From Paraflavitalea soli (lineage in GTDB: Bacteria > Bacteroidota > Bacteroidia > Chitinophagales > Chitinophagaceae): a stretch of 64,000 nt of DNA. The stretch lies in contig NZ_CP032157.1 of NCBI RefSeq assembly GCF_003555545.1, positions 5,956,546 through 6,020,545 of the forward strand, written 5' to 3'. The notes beneath the pieces were generated by a model. That model had not been told where the DNA came from and did not search any database. It was given only the letters and a program-made list of their open reading frames with translations. Within the stretch, counting starts at the first letter, position 1, and every line of letters begins with the position of its first letter. The translations under genes were made by a program, and so were the position numbers. Below are positions 15,815-25,053 of the stretch, one piece after another.

Positions 15815-16372
15815 TTACAATCCGCCATTCTTTTCCTGCAGGATCTTTTTCTCATCATCGGTAATGTTCATCAGTGCATAATGGGGCACCCTGTTGATAG
15901 CTACTTCATCCAATGCATTCACCACATCCTGGTAACTGGAGGCTGCAGTAGGCTTTATCATCAGCGTGAGGTCTTCCCGTGAGCCAGGTTTACTCCTGTC
16001 CATAGCCAGTTGCTTATCCCGGATCACCTGACCAATACCATCTTTCATAGAGAAATTGGTAATACCATAAGCACCGCTTCGTAGTGCGCCCTCCATATCG
16101 CCATGATAATAAAACACTTTATTGCCACTTACCGGCAGTATGGTGAGGGCTGAGCTCTCTCCCACATTGGGTGAGTCTGGCACCGGCTTTGTGTCATCGG
16201 GCATGATCAGCCTTGTAGCCACGGGCTCGGACATCGTAGTGGTGAAAATAAAAAAGGTAATGAGCAGGAAGCCAAGATCTACCATGGGCGTTAGGTCTAC
16301 CCGGGTAGACAGTTTTTTACTGCGGCGCACACCAGGTTTATCACTGGTAGTGGCGGTACTGATTTCAGCCAT
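15815..16372 (-). CDS. ExbD/TolR family biopolymer transporter
   Basis: 185 residues from the ATG at 16372 (MAEISTATTSDKPGVRRSKKLS); an open extension upstream crosses the asnS terminator and is rejected. One transmembrane segment with the family motif TRVDLTPMVDLGFLLITFFIF contains the conserved membrane Asp that carries protons in ExbBD motors. A periplasmic domain follows. ExbD normally works with ExbB and TonB to energise outer-membrane receptors; neither ExbB nor TonB is adjacent here, so it must pair with proteins encoded elsewhere. The asnS terminator lies just upstream, so it needs its own promoter. Confidence 0.9.
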   Translation of the reverse strand: MAEISTATTSDKPGVRRSKKLSTRVDLTPMVDLGFLLITFFIFTTTMSEPVATRLIMPDDTKPVPDSPNVGESSALTILPVSGNKVFYYHGDMEGALRSGAYGITNFSMKDGIGQVIRDKQLAMDRSKPGSREDLTLMIKPTAASSYQDVVNALDEVAINRVPHYALMNITDDEKKILQEKNGGL

Positions 16373-16420
16373 ATGGGTATGTTTTACAGTGAGACGCAGC
16401 AGGAAAAACTTTCCATAAAT

Positions 16421-16448
16421 AAAAAAAGAGCCGTCTTGCGACAGCTCT
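16421..16448 (-). terminator. Intrinsic terminator after asnS
   Basis: Reverse strand AGAGCTGTC-gcaa-GACGGCTCT (9 bp with one G-T pair, GCAA tetraloop) followed by seven T. Confidence 0.92.
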
Positions 16449-16477
16449 CTGATATATTCATTCATGTAATGCGTGTT

Positions 16478-17914
16478 CTAGAACTCTGCACTTTTTGGCG
16501 TCCTTGGGAAGGCGATCACATCACGGATATTGGTCATACCTGTCACAAACAATACCATGCGTTCAAAACCCAGGCCAAAGCCGGCATGGGGCACGGTGCC
16601 AAAACGACGGGTATCGAGGTACCACCACATTTCATCGGCAGGGATATGCAACTCTTCCATTCTTTTGGTAAGCTTGTCCAGGCGTTCCTCCCGCTGAGAG
16701 CCGCCTACGATTTCGCCAATGCCCGGCGCCAGGATATCCATGGCGGCTACGGTTTTCCCATCTTCATTTTCCCGCATGTAAAATGATTTGATGGCCTTGG
16801 GGTAACCGGTAACGATCACCGGTTTCTTGAAATGCTTTTCTACCAGGTAGCGCTCATGCTCACTTTGCATATCCACGCCCCATTTCACTTCATACTGGAA
16901 TTTCTTCTTTTTATAAGCAGGTGAGTTGAGCAATATATCAATGGCCTCGGTATAAGTAATACGCTCAAAATCGTTGTTGAGTACAAACTCCAGCTTTTCT
17001 ATCAATCCCATTTCGCTGCGCTTATCCTGCGGCAGTTGTTTTTCTTCTTCTGTGAGCCGCTGCGCCAGGAATTCCAGGTCTTCCCGGTTATTATCCATCG
17101 CAAAGCGAATGAGGTATTTGATGAACTCTTCGGCCAGGTTCATATTGTCTTCTATGTCATAGAACGCCATCTCTGGTTCGATCATCCAGAACTCGGCCAG
17201 GTGACGGGCGGTATTGGAGTTTTCGGCACGGAATGTAGGGCCAAAAGTATAGATCTCACTAAAAGCTGTGGCTGCCAGTTCGCCTTCCAGTTGTCCGCTC
17301 ACGGTCAGGTTGGTGGAACGGCCAAAGAAATCCTCTTTAAAGTCGATGCTGCCATCCTCATTCTTAGGAGCATTGTCCATTGGCAAAGTGGTTACGCGAA
17401 ACATTTCACCGGCACCCTCCGCATCACTGGCGGTGATGATCGGTGTGTGCATATAGACAAATCCTTTTTCATGGAAGAACTTGTGAACAGCAAAGGCCAG
17501 AGAATGGCGTACCCGGAATATGGCGCCAAAAGTATTGGTACGGAACCGGAGGTGGGCTTTCTCCCGCAAAAACTCCAGGCTATGTTTTTTGGGTTGCAAA
17601 GGATATACCTCCGCATCACTATCGCCCAATATTTCAACAAGGGTAGCCTTTACTTCTATTTTCTGCCCTTTACCCTGGGAAGCTACTACCTGCCCGGTCA
17701 CCTTCAGGGAAGCGCTGGTGGTAATGCGTTTCAGCGTGGGTTCATCCAGCATACCCAGTTCAACTACTACCTGCAGGTTATTATTGGTGGAACCGTCATT
17801 CAGCGCTATAAATTGATTGTTGCGGAAAGTGCGCACCCAACCCATTACTACTACTTCCTGGCCCGTTGTTTCGGAGGCCAACAGTTCCTTGATCTTTACC
17901 CGTTTGTTGAACAT
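16478..17914 (-). CDS. asnS: Asparagine--tRNA ligase
   Basis: 478 residues, standard length. It charges tRNA-Asn with asparagine. The N-terminal OB fold binds the anticodon ([21 protein letters not shown]). Class II motifs are clear: motif 2 around [21 protein letters not shown] and motif 3 [27 protein letters not shown] (in parts). The motif [16 protein letters not shown] and [12 protein letters not shown] are typical of AsnRS rather than AspRS. A -7 box (TATCTTTG, 17961-17968, reverse) lies about 50 bases upstream. A strong terminator follows. Confidence 0.96.
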   Translation of the reverse strand: MFNKRVKIKELLASETTGQEVVVMGWVRTFRNNQFIALNDGSTNNNLQVVVELGMLDEPTLKRITTSASLKVTGQVVASQGKGQKIEVKATLVEILGDSDAEVYPLQPKKHSLEFLREKAHLRFRTNTFGAIFRVRHSLAFAVHKFFHEKGFVYMHTPIITASDAEGAGEMFRVTTLPMDNAPKNEDGSIDFKEDFFGRSTNLTVSGQLEGELAATAFSEIYTFGPTFRAENSNTARHLAEFWMIEPEMAFYDIEDNMNLAEEFIKYLIRFAMDNNREDLEFLAQRLTEEEKQLPQDKRSEMGLIEKLEFVLNNDFERITYTEAIDILLNSPAYKKKKFQYEVKWGVDMQSEHERYLVEKHFKKPVIVTGYPKAIKSFYMRENEDGKTVAAMDILAPGIGEIVGGSQREERLDKLTKRMEELHIPADEMWWYLDTRRFGTVPHAGFGLGFERMVLFVTGMTNIRDVIAFPRTPKSAEF

Positions 17915-17960
17915 GATGTTAAAGCTTAATACTATTATAATCTGCGTTTTTGCAGGAGGG

Positions 17961-17968
17961 CAAAGATA
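17961..17968 (-). promoter_or_regulatory. -7 box of asnS
   Basis: TATCTTTG on the reverse strand; no -33 box at the consensus distance. Expected transcript start near 17954, leader about 40 bases. Confidence 0.5.
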
Positions 17969-17997
17969 AGGATTGGGGGTGCAATGTGATTATCTGA

Positions 17998-18005
17998 TAC
18001 TTTTG
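17998..18005 (+). promoter_or_regulatory. -7 box of the D-2-hydroxyacid dehydrogenase gene
   Basis: TACTTTTG on the plus strand fits TAnnTTTG; no TTTG at 19-21 bases. Leader about 50 bases to the ATG at 18062. Confidence 0.45.
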
Positions 18006-18061
18006 GTTAACAGTAATTTCCTGTTGATCAGCCAAATTTCACCAAATCCGGGTTCAGACAA

Positions 18062-19045
18062 ATGAAAATAGCCTTCTTCTCCACGCAATTGTACGACCGC
18101 ACCTATTTCAACCAATACAACAGGGGTCATGAACTGGTATTTTTTGAGGCGCCGCTGAATGAGCAAACGGTCAACCTGGCCAGTGGCTTCACCGCCATCT
18201 GTGCTTTTGTGAACGATACCATTTCCGAACCCGTCATCCGGCAGCTGGCTGCCCAGGGAGTGCAATTGATCGCCCTCCGCTGCGCCGGGTACAACAATGT
18301 GGACCTGGCTGCTGCCAGGGCCCACCAAATTCCTGTGGTGCGGGTACCCGCCTACTCTCCTTTTGCGGTAGCCGAACACGCTGTGGCGATGATCCTGACC
18401 CTCAACCGCAAAACGCACAAGGCCTACAACCGGGTGCGGGAAGGCAATTTCTCCTTACAGGGGTTAACGGGTTTCGACCTCCACGGCAAAACGGTAGGGG
18501 TGATCGGTACGGGACAGATCGGGCAGGTTTTTGCCGGCATTATGCAAGGCTTTGGGTGCCGGGTGCTGGCATTTGACGTTATTGCCAACAAAGACATGGA
18601 AGCCAAGGGGGTAGAATACCTGCCCCTCGTCAAATTATTGCCCCAGTGTGACATTATCTCCCTGCATTGCCCCCTGAACGAACAAACCAAACAGATCATC
18701 AGCACCCAAACCCTCAGCATGATGAAAGACGGTGTAATGCTGATCAATACCAGCCGGGGCGGACTGATCGACACCCAGGCGGCTACTGATGCCCTGAAAA
18801 CCGGGCGGTTGGGTTACCTGGGCATCGATGTGTACGAACAGGAGGAAAAACTGTTCTTCCACAACCTGCAGGACGAGATCATTCACGACGATGTCATTAT
18901 GCGGCTCATGAGCTTCCCCAATGTACTGGTAACGGCCCACCAGGGGTTCTTTACCGATGAGGCCCTCACGCAGATCGCACAAACTACCCTCCAGAGTATC
19001 AACGACTTTGAGCAGGGGAAGGCTTTGGTAAACAGGATTGCCTAG
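18062..19045 (+). CDS. D-2-hydroxyacid dehydrogenase, D-lactate dehydrogenase type
   Basis: 327 residues. The Rossmann core has GKTVGVIGTGQIGQVFA (GxGxxG at about 146-151), Asp after strand 2 (VLAFDV) selecting NAD, and catalytic residues: Arg in NTSRGGLID, Glu in LGIDVYEQEEKLFF, His in LVTAHQGFFTDEAL. The YEQEE...FF pattern and QGFFTDEAL are those of fermentative LdhA-like enzymes reducing pyruvate to D-lactate. Cytoplasmic, single gene with a -7 box upstream. Substrate within the family is inferred. Confidence 0.9.
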   Translation: MKIAFFSTQLYDRTYFNQYNRGHELVFFEAPLNEQTVNLASGFTAICAFVNDTISEPVIRQLAAQGVQLIALRCAGYNNVDLAAARAHQIPVVRVPAYSPFAVAEHAVAMILTLNRKTHKAYNRVREGNFSLQGLTGFDLHGKTVGVIGTGQIGQVFAGIMQGFGCRVLAFDVIANKDMEAKGVEYLPLVKLLPQCDIISLHCPLNEQTKQIISTQTLSMMKDGVMLINTSRGGLIDTQAATDALKTGRLGYLGIDVYEQEEKLFFHNLQDEIIHDDVIMRLMSFPNVLVTAHQGFFTDEALTQIAQTTLQSINDFEQGKALVNRIA

Positions 19046-19230
19046 AAGGCAACAAGAAAGTAGGGCAGTTACCCTCAATGCCTCGTTACCTCGGTGGCTA
19101 TCTGTCCTAATAATCTCATAAATAAGGGCTGTGAGGGGCTTTTTTACTCAATTCGTAAAGGCTCTCCCATTCATTTCGGTAATTTCGCGGCCTTGTACCC
19201 CGCCTAAAGTGGGAAGGCTACATTTCTATC

Positions 19231-21351
19231 ATGAGGGAGAAGATTCAAATTGCATTGGTAGGCAACCCCAACAGTGGCAAAAGCTCACTGTTCAATGCCC
19301 TAACCGGGATGAACCAGAAAGTGGGTAATTTCCCCGGTGTGACGGTAGATAAAAAATCAGGTAGTACGGTTATCTCTGAAACGATGACGGCTACCATTAT
19401 CGACCTGCCCGGAACTTATAGCCTCTACCCCCGCCGGGAGGATGAATGGGTAGCTTACCGGGTGCTGATGCAGCAGGATAAAGAAGTAGACCCGCAAATG
19501 GTGGTGCTGATCGCGGACGCCAGCAACTTAAAACGCAACCTCTTATTTGCCTCTCAGATCATCGACCTCAAAATACCGGTGGTAATTGGTCTTACGATGA
19601 TGGACCTGGCCAAGCAGAAAGGCATTAAGATCGACGTCGCTGAATTGGAAAGAGAGCTGGGAGTACCCATTATCCCCATCAATCCCCGTAAGAACAAAGG
19701 CATTCCCCAACTTAAAAAGGCCATCGAGCAAACCGCCCTCCACCTCTACAAACTACCAGTGCGCGACTTCATCAACAATGAAGCCCTGGCGCCCAATGCA
19801 GTGAAGGAGGTAAAAGAGGTGGTAGCCGACCTGAGCGATTACAAAGCCATTCATTACCTGATCAACCATGAATCTTTTGCCCTGCACAACAAATTGCAGG
19901 AAAAGATCGAGTCAATTGAAGAGATCAATAAATTCAACCATACCAAAACGCAGGCCGAAGAGATCCTGCAGCGCTACCAGCGCATCAGCGTCATCCTGAA
20001 GCAGTCGGTATCAGAACCTTCCCCGCTGCAGAAAACGATGCTCACGGAAAAGCTGGATGATGTGCTCCTGCACCGCCGCTGGGGTTACCTGATCCTGATA
20101 GCGGTTTTATTCCTTTTGTTCCAGTGTGTATTCTGGCTGGCGGAATATCCCATGACAGCGATCGAGTGGACCTTTGCCGAACTGAGTGGTTTCTTTAACC
20201 GTATACTACCCGAAGCCTGGTGGAGCGACCTCTTCATCAATGGCCTGATCGCCGGTATTGGCGGTATCGTGGTATTCATACCGCAGATCATGATCCTTTT
20301 TGGACTGATCACGATCCTGGAAGACACGGGTTATATGGCCCGCATCAGCTTCCTCACCGATAAACTCATGCGCAAGGTGGGCCTCAACGGCAAAAGTGTG
20401 ATGCCCATGATCAGCGGATTTGCCTGTGCAGTGCCGGCGATCATGAGCGCCCGGAATATTGAGAACAAGAAAGAACGACTACTCACCATATTTGTAACCC
20501 CGCTGATGAGTTGCAGCGCCCGTCTGCCGGTGTATACGATCCTCATCGGGCTGGTGATCCCCAAGCAAATGCTGTGGGGATTCATTGGTGTACAGGGCCT
20601 GGTGATGATGGGGCTGTACCTGCTGGGCCTGGTGATGGCATTGATCACAGCCTATGTAGCCAAGTGGTTCATTAAGATCAAAGAGAAGAGCTTTTTCATA
20701 TTGGAGCTGCCTACTTACCGGGCGCCACGCTGGAAGAATGTAGTGGTGACTATGGTGAGCAAAGCCAAGATATTTGTGGTGGATGCCGGTAAAGTGATCA
20801 TCGTGATCAGCCTTATTTTATGGGCCCTGAGTTCCTATGGACCCAAAGAAAGAATGGCGGCGGTACACACCAAATACGAGCAACTGGCGCAGCAAAACCC
20901 TGATCAAAAGGATTTGCTGGAGCGCGAGAAAGGAACCGACCTGCTGGAAAATTCCTATGCCGGCATCCTGGGCAAAAGTATCGAACCAGCCATCAGCCCC
21001 CTGGGCTACGACTGGAAGATCGGCATCGCCCTGATCACTTCTTTTGCTGCCCGGGAAGTATTCGTGGGCACCATGGCTACGCTGTATAGTGTAGAGGGCG
21101 GCGCCGATGCCGATGAGACCACGCTTACCGAAAAACTCAACGCTGCCACCCGGTCCGACGGCAGTAAGGTATATACCCTGGCCACAGGGCTTTCACTGAT
21201 GATCTTTTATGTGTTTGCGATGCAATGTATGAGCACATTGGCCATTGTAAAGCGGGAAACCCGCAGCTGGAAATGGCCGCTGCTGCAATTGATCTACATG
21301 ACAGGACTGGCCTATGTGATGAGCCTCCTGGCTTTTCAGTTGTTCAAATAA
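19231..21351 (+). CDS. feoB: Ferrous iron transporter FeoB
   Basis: 706 residues. The N-terminal G domain has G1 GNPNSGKS (11-18), the Switch region NFPGVTVDKKSG, G3 DLPGTYSL and a G4 written TMMD instead of the common NMxD; Thr is tolerated at this place in some GTPases. A helical domain follows, then the membrane domain with Gate motifs CAVPAIMSARNI and SCSARLPVY, both containing the conserved Cys. It imports Fe2+ across the inner membrane. No feoA is adjacent and no fused FeoA domain is seen at either end, unlike many Bacteroidota FeoAB fusions. The ATG at 19231 is 185 bases after the dehydrogenase gene. Confidence 0.95.
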   Translation: MREKIQIALVGNPNSGKSSLFNALTGMNQKVGNFPGVTVDKKSGSTVISETMTATIIDLPGTYSLYPRREDEWVAYRVLMQQDKEVDPQMVVLIADASNLKRNLLFASQIIDLKIPVVIGLTMMDLAKQKGIKIDVAELERELGVPIIPINPRKNKGIPQLKKAIEQTALHLYKLPVRDFINNEALAPNAVKEVKEVVADLSDYKAIHYLINHESFALHNKLQEKIESIEEINKFNHTKTQAEEILQRYQRISVILKQSVSEPSPLQKTMLTEKLDDVLLHRRWGYLILIAVLFLLFQCVFWLAEYPMTAIEWTFAELSGFFNRILPEAWWSDLFINGLIAGIGGIVVFIPQIMILFGLITILEDTGYMARISFLTDKLMRKVGLNGKSVMPMISGFACAVPAIMSARNIENKKERLLTIFVTPLMSCSARLPVYTILIGLVIPKQMLWGFIGVQGLVMMGLYLLGLVMALITAYVAKWFIKIKEKSFFILELPTYRAPRWKNVVVTMVSKAKIFVVDAGKVIIVISLILWALSSYGPKERMAAVHTKYEQLAQQNPDQKDLLEREKGTDLLENSYAGILGKSIEPAISPLGYDWKIGIALITSFAAREVFVGTMATLYSVEGGADADETTLTEKLNAATRSDGSKVYTLATGLSLMIFYVFAMQCMSTLAIVKRETRSWKWPLLQLIYMTGLAYVMSLLAFQLFK

Positions 21352-21416
21352 AGGCAACGAGGCATCAAGGCACTGAGGCAACGAGACGGCTTCGACGACA
21401 AGCTCAGCCTGACAGG
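21352..21416. repeat. Intergenic word repeats after feoB
   Basis: AGGCAACGAG occurs at 21352-21361 and 21376-21385 with ggcatcaaggcactg between. Directly after it cttcgacgacaagctcagcc-tgacag (21390-21415) is a word I recall as recurring between genes in Bacteroidota genomes. No ORF is involved. Confidence 0.45.
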
Positions 21417-21566
21417 CGAAAGGCTCCTGACATTCGTTTACAATATCCTATACATTAGTATTCCCCTTAACAGATTTGAGCGGTATCAATAAGCGGTAGG
21501 GAACAGCAGGTAAACGCAACAAACATTTCTGGTTGGTCGTTATTAGCCTATCTAAATCCCCTCCCT

Positions 21567-22175
21567 ATGAAAAAGATATGTATTATCTTTTTTGCATCCG
21601 TCTGTGTATTAACGTCCTATGCCCAAACACCCGTTGCGTGGTATCATTATGCGGAAGAATTCTATTTCGTGAAAGAGGTCCCCGCGGCATCCTTACAGGG
21701 CAAAAATTTCCGGTATGAAATTGCAGTAAAAGCCGATCCGGCCGACACACTATCCAAAGTGCGTATCCATGGCATTGGGGTAGGCAAAGGCCAGGAAGAT
21801 TACCTCAACAGTCATTTTACGGTAGAGACCCGCTCAGAACAGGAGTGGACGATTTATACCGTGGTTGGCACGGTAGCACCGGAAGCCAAAAAACTGTGGT
21901 TTTATGCCTCTGTCAATGGAAATGGCAACTTCTACTTTGATGACCTCAGTTTTTACATAGAAGACGAGCCTGGTAAATGGCGACAACTCTCCTTATTCAA
22001 CGCCTCCTTTGAGGAAAAGCAGAACGATATTTTTGCCGGCTATTATGTAAGCAAGCGAAGATCGCCCAATGTACAGACCATGCTAAGCAAGGAAACGGTG
22101 AAGACGGGACAGAAATCTTTGCTGGTGAAAACCAGGGGCGCTTCTCCTGTTGTAACCTCGGCTTTGAGCGAATAA
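21567..22175 (+). CDS. Secreted protein of unknown function with carbohydrate-binding-module-like fold
   Basis: 202 residues. A clear signal peptide (MKKICIIFFASVCVLTSYAQ) is followed by a beta-rich domain: FRYEIAVKADPAD, SKVRIHGIGVGKGQ, WTIYTVVGTVAPEAKKLWFYASVNGNGNFYFDDLSFYIE (in parts). The FYFDDLSFY ending of a strand pair is typical of CBM4/9-like jelly rolls that bind glycans. The C-terminal 50 residues (FNASFEEKQNDIFAGYYV) look like the start of a second similar unit. No enzyme domain is visible. Preceded by about 215 bases of repeats and followed by a terminator. Confidence 0.6.
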   Translation: MKKICIIFFASVCVLTSYAQTPVAWYHYAEEFYFVKEVPAASLQGKNFRYEIAVKADPADTLSKVRIHGIGVGKGQEDYLNSHFTVETRSEQEWTIYTVVGTVAPEAKKLWFYASVNGNGNFYFDDLSFYIEDEPGKWRQLSLFNASFEEKQNDIFAGYYVSKRRSPNVQTMLSKETVKTGQKSLLVKTRGASPVVTSALSE

Positions 22176-22218
22176 AATTGATCTCTAACGATTTCATACA
22201 CCCCAACACAATCAACAT

Positions 22219-22251
22219 GAAAGGAGCCCACCAGGAGCTCCTTTCTCTTTT
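22219..22251 (+). terminator. Intrinsic terminator
   Basis: GAAAGGAGC (22219-22227) pairs with GCTCCTTTC (22237-22245), then tctttt. Confidence 0.8.
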
Positions 22252-22302
22252 CTACCCATGAAAAACCCAAATGAAAAGTAAACCATCCGTCCAATTATTT
22301 TA

Positions 22303-23445
22303 TTAGCCGGTAGCCCGTTCCAGGCGAAGGCGTAAGTCGGGATATATTCTCTTCATCAGCGTATTCAGGATCTCTTCCTTGGAAGGCCCGAAGTTGCTGT
22401 TCCTGTTGCGTACCAGCAACCAGTCGTTGTTGTCCAGTGCCCTTGAATCACCGGTATAGGTAGCATAGCTATCATCCCAGCTGAGGTTTTGTGTAAGCAG
22501 GCCCTGGTCTACACTCTTATTGTTGACAATATCGCTTACCCGGTAATCGAGGGCACCATTCACGGTGAAGGTGCGGCGGGTAATGCGCAGGGTGGCATAC
22601 ACGGTTTTGTACACAGGTTTACCGGTGGTATCCTTACCTACTTCAATGCTGCGCGATACGTTGCGGGTAAATTGATAGGGTACGGAAGCGTTGGCATCGA
22701 TATTCCTCCACCTTACGTCCACGGTCCAATCGGCATCAATGTTTTCACGGTCTGCATCACGGTCGGTATAAAAACGGGCCGGTACAATGTTGGCATTACG
22801 TCCACCCAACTCACGTACCAGTGATTCCTGGTAATCTTCCGGGCGATAGCGGAAACCGGTATTGCCCCAGGTGTTGAAGAAAAGGTTATCATCTTCAATA
22901 CGGTTAACTACCACATTGACCACACTTCTTTCATAGGATTCAGCGATCAGTTCTTTTGCATCCTTATAGCCATTTACATAGTAGTTGGCTTTACGGAAAG
23001 CTTCATTGGCCTGCAGGTTCTGTTCACGGTTGTTGGCAGCCAGCAGGTTATTTCCTTTATTGTAAAAGTATCCGGCAGCTTCTTCACGGATATCCTGTAA
23101 TGGCTGTAAATAGTTGTTGGGCTGTACCAGCTTCAGCAGGGCAGGCACCGATTGAGCGCTGGTATACATTTGCTGGAGGGCATTGAGCTCACTCAGCATT
23201 TTATCCCAGCGTTTTTCATCTGTACTGGTCCGGTATACGGCCACCGCCTGCTCGTGACGTTCTACTGATAAGGCATACAATTCCTTCAGGTCATTCTGTG
23301 CTTTTGTATTATCAGGATGTTTCACCAATTCGTTCACGGCCTTATACAAAGGCTTGTCTTCTGTGTAAGAAGCCTGGAACTTAGGGGCGCCGCAGGATAC
23401 AAACAGTACCGCGGCCAAAGACATAGAGGTTATTAAGTGTTTCAT
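22303..23445 (-). CDS. Large lipoprotein of unknown function
   Basis: 380 residues from the ATG at 23445 (MKHLITSMSLAAVLFVSC, lipobox Cys at residue 18); 47 extra residues upstream would bury the signal sequence and are rejected. Residues 20-150 are helical with TPR-like spacing (YKAVNELVKHPDN, NDLKELYALSVERHEQAV, EAAGYFYNKGNNLLAANNREQNLQANEAFRKA in parts). Residues 170-360 are beta-rich (VVNVVVNRIEDDNLFF, YATLRITRRTFTVNGALDYRVSDI). Not recognised; layout suggests an envelope lipoprotein with a helical repeat front. Confidence 0.65.
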   Translation of the reverse strand: MKHLITSMSLAAVLFVSCGAPKFQASYTEDKPLYKAVNELVKHPDNTKAQNDLKELYALSVERHEQAVAVYRTSTDEKRWDKMLSELNALQQMYTSAQSVPALLKLVQPNNYLQPLQDIREEAAGYFYNKGNNLLAANNREQNLQANEAFRKANYYVNGYKDAKELIAESYERSVVNVVVNRIEDDNLFFNTWGNTGFRYRPEDYQESLVRELGGRNANIVPARFYTDRDADRENIDADWTVDVRWRNIDANASVPYQFTRNVSRSIEVGKDTTGKPVYKTVYATLRITRRTFTVNGALDYRVSDIVNNKSVDQGLLTQNLSWDDSYATYTGDSRALDNNDWLLVRNRNSNFGPSKEEILNTLMKRIYPDLRLRLERATG

Positions 23446-23511
23446 AAAAAATCTCCTTCCATACATTGACTGCAAAAGGCTCCGAAAGATTGTTAGGGGA
23501 ATCATAAAAGA

Positions 23512-23545
23512 AGAATACAGAAGACAGGATACAGCATTTAGAAGC
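23512..23545. repeat. gaata-cagcat word repeat, copy 2
   Basis: gaatacagaagacaggatacagcat shares its words with the stretch at 13832-13865. Upstream spacer of the lipoprotein gene; no ORF. Confidence 0.4.
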
Positions 23546-23662
23546 AATTGCTTCGAAAATGAAAGCGGTAAGTGATTGGTAGCCAATAGCTACCGTTGGT
23601 AGAAATGCTCCCCGGATAATAATTGGAAATAAGTAGTTTGAGGTAAAGAAAACAACCCGTTT

Positions 23663-24205
23663 ATGAAAAGAATGATACTTGTATGCGTCATCGCACTACT
23701 CGCTCAGGGCACTTTCGCCCATAGCACCGGCCACTCCACTGACAGCATCCCGGCGCAGGAAAAGGATGTCAAATCTATTGACGCCATCCTTTCAGCCCTC
23801 TATGATGTGATCTCAGGGCCTGCCGGACAGCAACGCAACTGGGACCGTATGCGTACCCTATTCCTCCCCGAAGGGAAACTGGTCGCTACGGGCATCCGGC
23901 CTGATGGCACAACGGGCAAAAGGGTGATGAGTGTAGAAGATTATATTGGTTCCTCCGGACCCTTTCTGGAGAAAAATGGCTTCTTTGAAGCCGAAGTGAG
24001 CCGTAAAACCGATCAGTTTGGAGCGGTGGCCCATGTATTCAGCACATATGAATCCCGGAAAACACTGGCCGATGAAAAACCCTTCATGCGTGGCATCAAC
24101 AGCATTCAGCTTTGGCATGACGGCAAGCGCTGGTGGATACTCTCCGTTTTCTGGCAACCCGAAACGCCCCAGCTACCTATCCCGGAACAATACCTGAAAA
24201 AGTAG
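23663..24205 (+). CDS. Exported NTF2/SnoaL-like protein
   Basis: 180 residues with signal peptide (MKRMILVCVIALLAQGTFAHS). The mature part reads as an NTF2-like cone: helix DAILSALYDVISGPAGQQRNWDRMRTLF (in parts), strand GKLVATG, MSVEDYIGSSGPFLEKNGFFEAEV, FGAVAHVFSTYESRK, and closing strands GINSIQLWHDGKRWWILSVFWQ. Such proteins act as small enzymes or binding modules; catalytic residues cannot be assigned. Periplasmic by its signal peptide. Single gene. Confidence 0.7.
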   Translation: MKRMILVCVIALLAQGTFAHSTGHSTDSIPAQEKDVKSIDAILSALYDVISGPAGQQRNWDRMRTLFLPEGKLVATGIRPDGTTGKRVMSVEDYIGSSGPFLEKNGFFEAEVSRKTDQFGAVAHVFSTYESRKTLADEKPFMRGINSIQLWHDGKRWWILSVFWQPETPQLPIPEQYLKK

Positions 24206-24285
24206 CAAACTGAATCACCACACACTCTAAGTAAACTATAAACAAAGAAGGATCAAACAGGCTTGAAACCCGTCCTTTGTCCGAG

Positions 24286-24318
24286 TTTGGTCCGTCTTTG
24301 GTCCGTCTTTGGTCCCTG
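24286..24318. repeat. Tandem 11-bp repeat (tttggtccgtc)x3
   Basis: Units at 24286-24296, 24297-24307 and 24308-24318 (last unit 9 of 11). A partial relative cctttgtccga precedes it. The unit length gives about one helical turn. No gene overlaps. Confidence 0.75.
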
Positions 24319-24397
24319 TTTGACCAGACCCGGTAGGTACTAAATGCCGAAGCTTGCCCAACGGGGAAGCTTTTGAGATGAGTGCGCGGGTAACTAT

Positions 24398-25012
24398 TTA
24401 CAAATCAACGCCCAGCGCCAGTAAATCCTTTTTAAACTGCTCAGGTGATTGGAAGTGGATGGTATGCAAACCCAGCTCTTGGGCAGGGTGCAGGTTGCGC
24501 ACATTGTCATCTGTATACACCGCTGTAGCGGGATCAATATTGAAGCGGCTGAGTAAGGTTTGATAGATAGGCAGGAAGGGCTTGCGGGTCTTTTCATCGC
24601 CCGATACCACAATGCCTTCAAACCAATGCAGGAAGTCATATCGCTTCAGTGCAATGGGGAAAGTTTCTGCGCTCCAGTTGGTAAGTGCGTATAAGCGATA
24701 ATCCGTTTTATATTTCAGGTGGTGGAGGATGTCTACTGTTTCCTGGATGGGACCACCCAGCATTTCTTCCCAGCGGCCATAAAAGGCGCGGATATTGGCT
24801 TCATGTTCCGGAAATTGCTTCACCAATAGCGCTGTGCCTTCTGCCAGGGACCGGCCTGCATCCTGCTCTTCATTCCAATCGCCGGTAGTAATGTTCTGAA
24901 AGAACCAGTGCATGTCTTCTTCCTTATCAAAAATGGTCTTGTATACATATTCGGGGTTCCAATCTACCAATACTCCACCCAGGTCAAAAACGATCGTATC
25001 TATGCGGCCCAT
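24398..25012 (-). CDS. HAD-IA family hydrolase
   Basis: 204 residues. HAD motifs: I DLGGVLVDWNPEYV (nucleophile Asp 10 region; the general-acid position is Gly-Gly-Val-Leu-Val-Asp), II LYALTNWSAE, III Lys in SGDEKTRKPFLPIYQ, IV VYTDDNVRNL. These are soluble phosphatases or dehalogenase-like enzymes for small phosphorylated metabolites; relatives are often labelled YihX-type. Substrate unknown. Just downstream of the GNAT gene on the same strand (about 40 bases), possibly co-transcribed. Confidence 0.9.
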   Translation of the reverse strand: MGRIDTIVFDLGGVLVDWNPEYVYKTIFDKEEDMHWFFQNITTGDWNEEQDAGRSLAEGTALLVKQFPEHEANIRAFYGRWEEMLGGPIQETVDILHHLKYKTDYRLYALTNWSAETFPIALKRYDFLHWFEGIVVSGDEKTRKPFLPIYQTLLSRFNIDPATAVYTDDNVRNLHPAQELGLHTIHFQSPEQFKKDLLALGVDL

Positions 25013-25053
25013 GCTCTTTTAAATTGTGCGACGAAAATAATTTATTTGAAGAA

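Noticed and set aside
19046-19230. FeoA or small regulator upstream of feoB
   Set aside because: No ORF with FeoA features in the 185-base gap and none fused to FeoB ends.
24286-24318. Short tandem repeat as possible CRISPR array
   Set aside because: Units are 11 bases with no spacers; no cas genes are seen.
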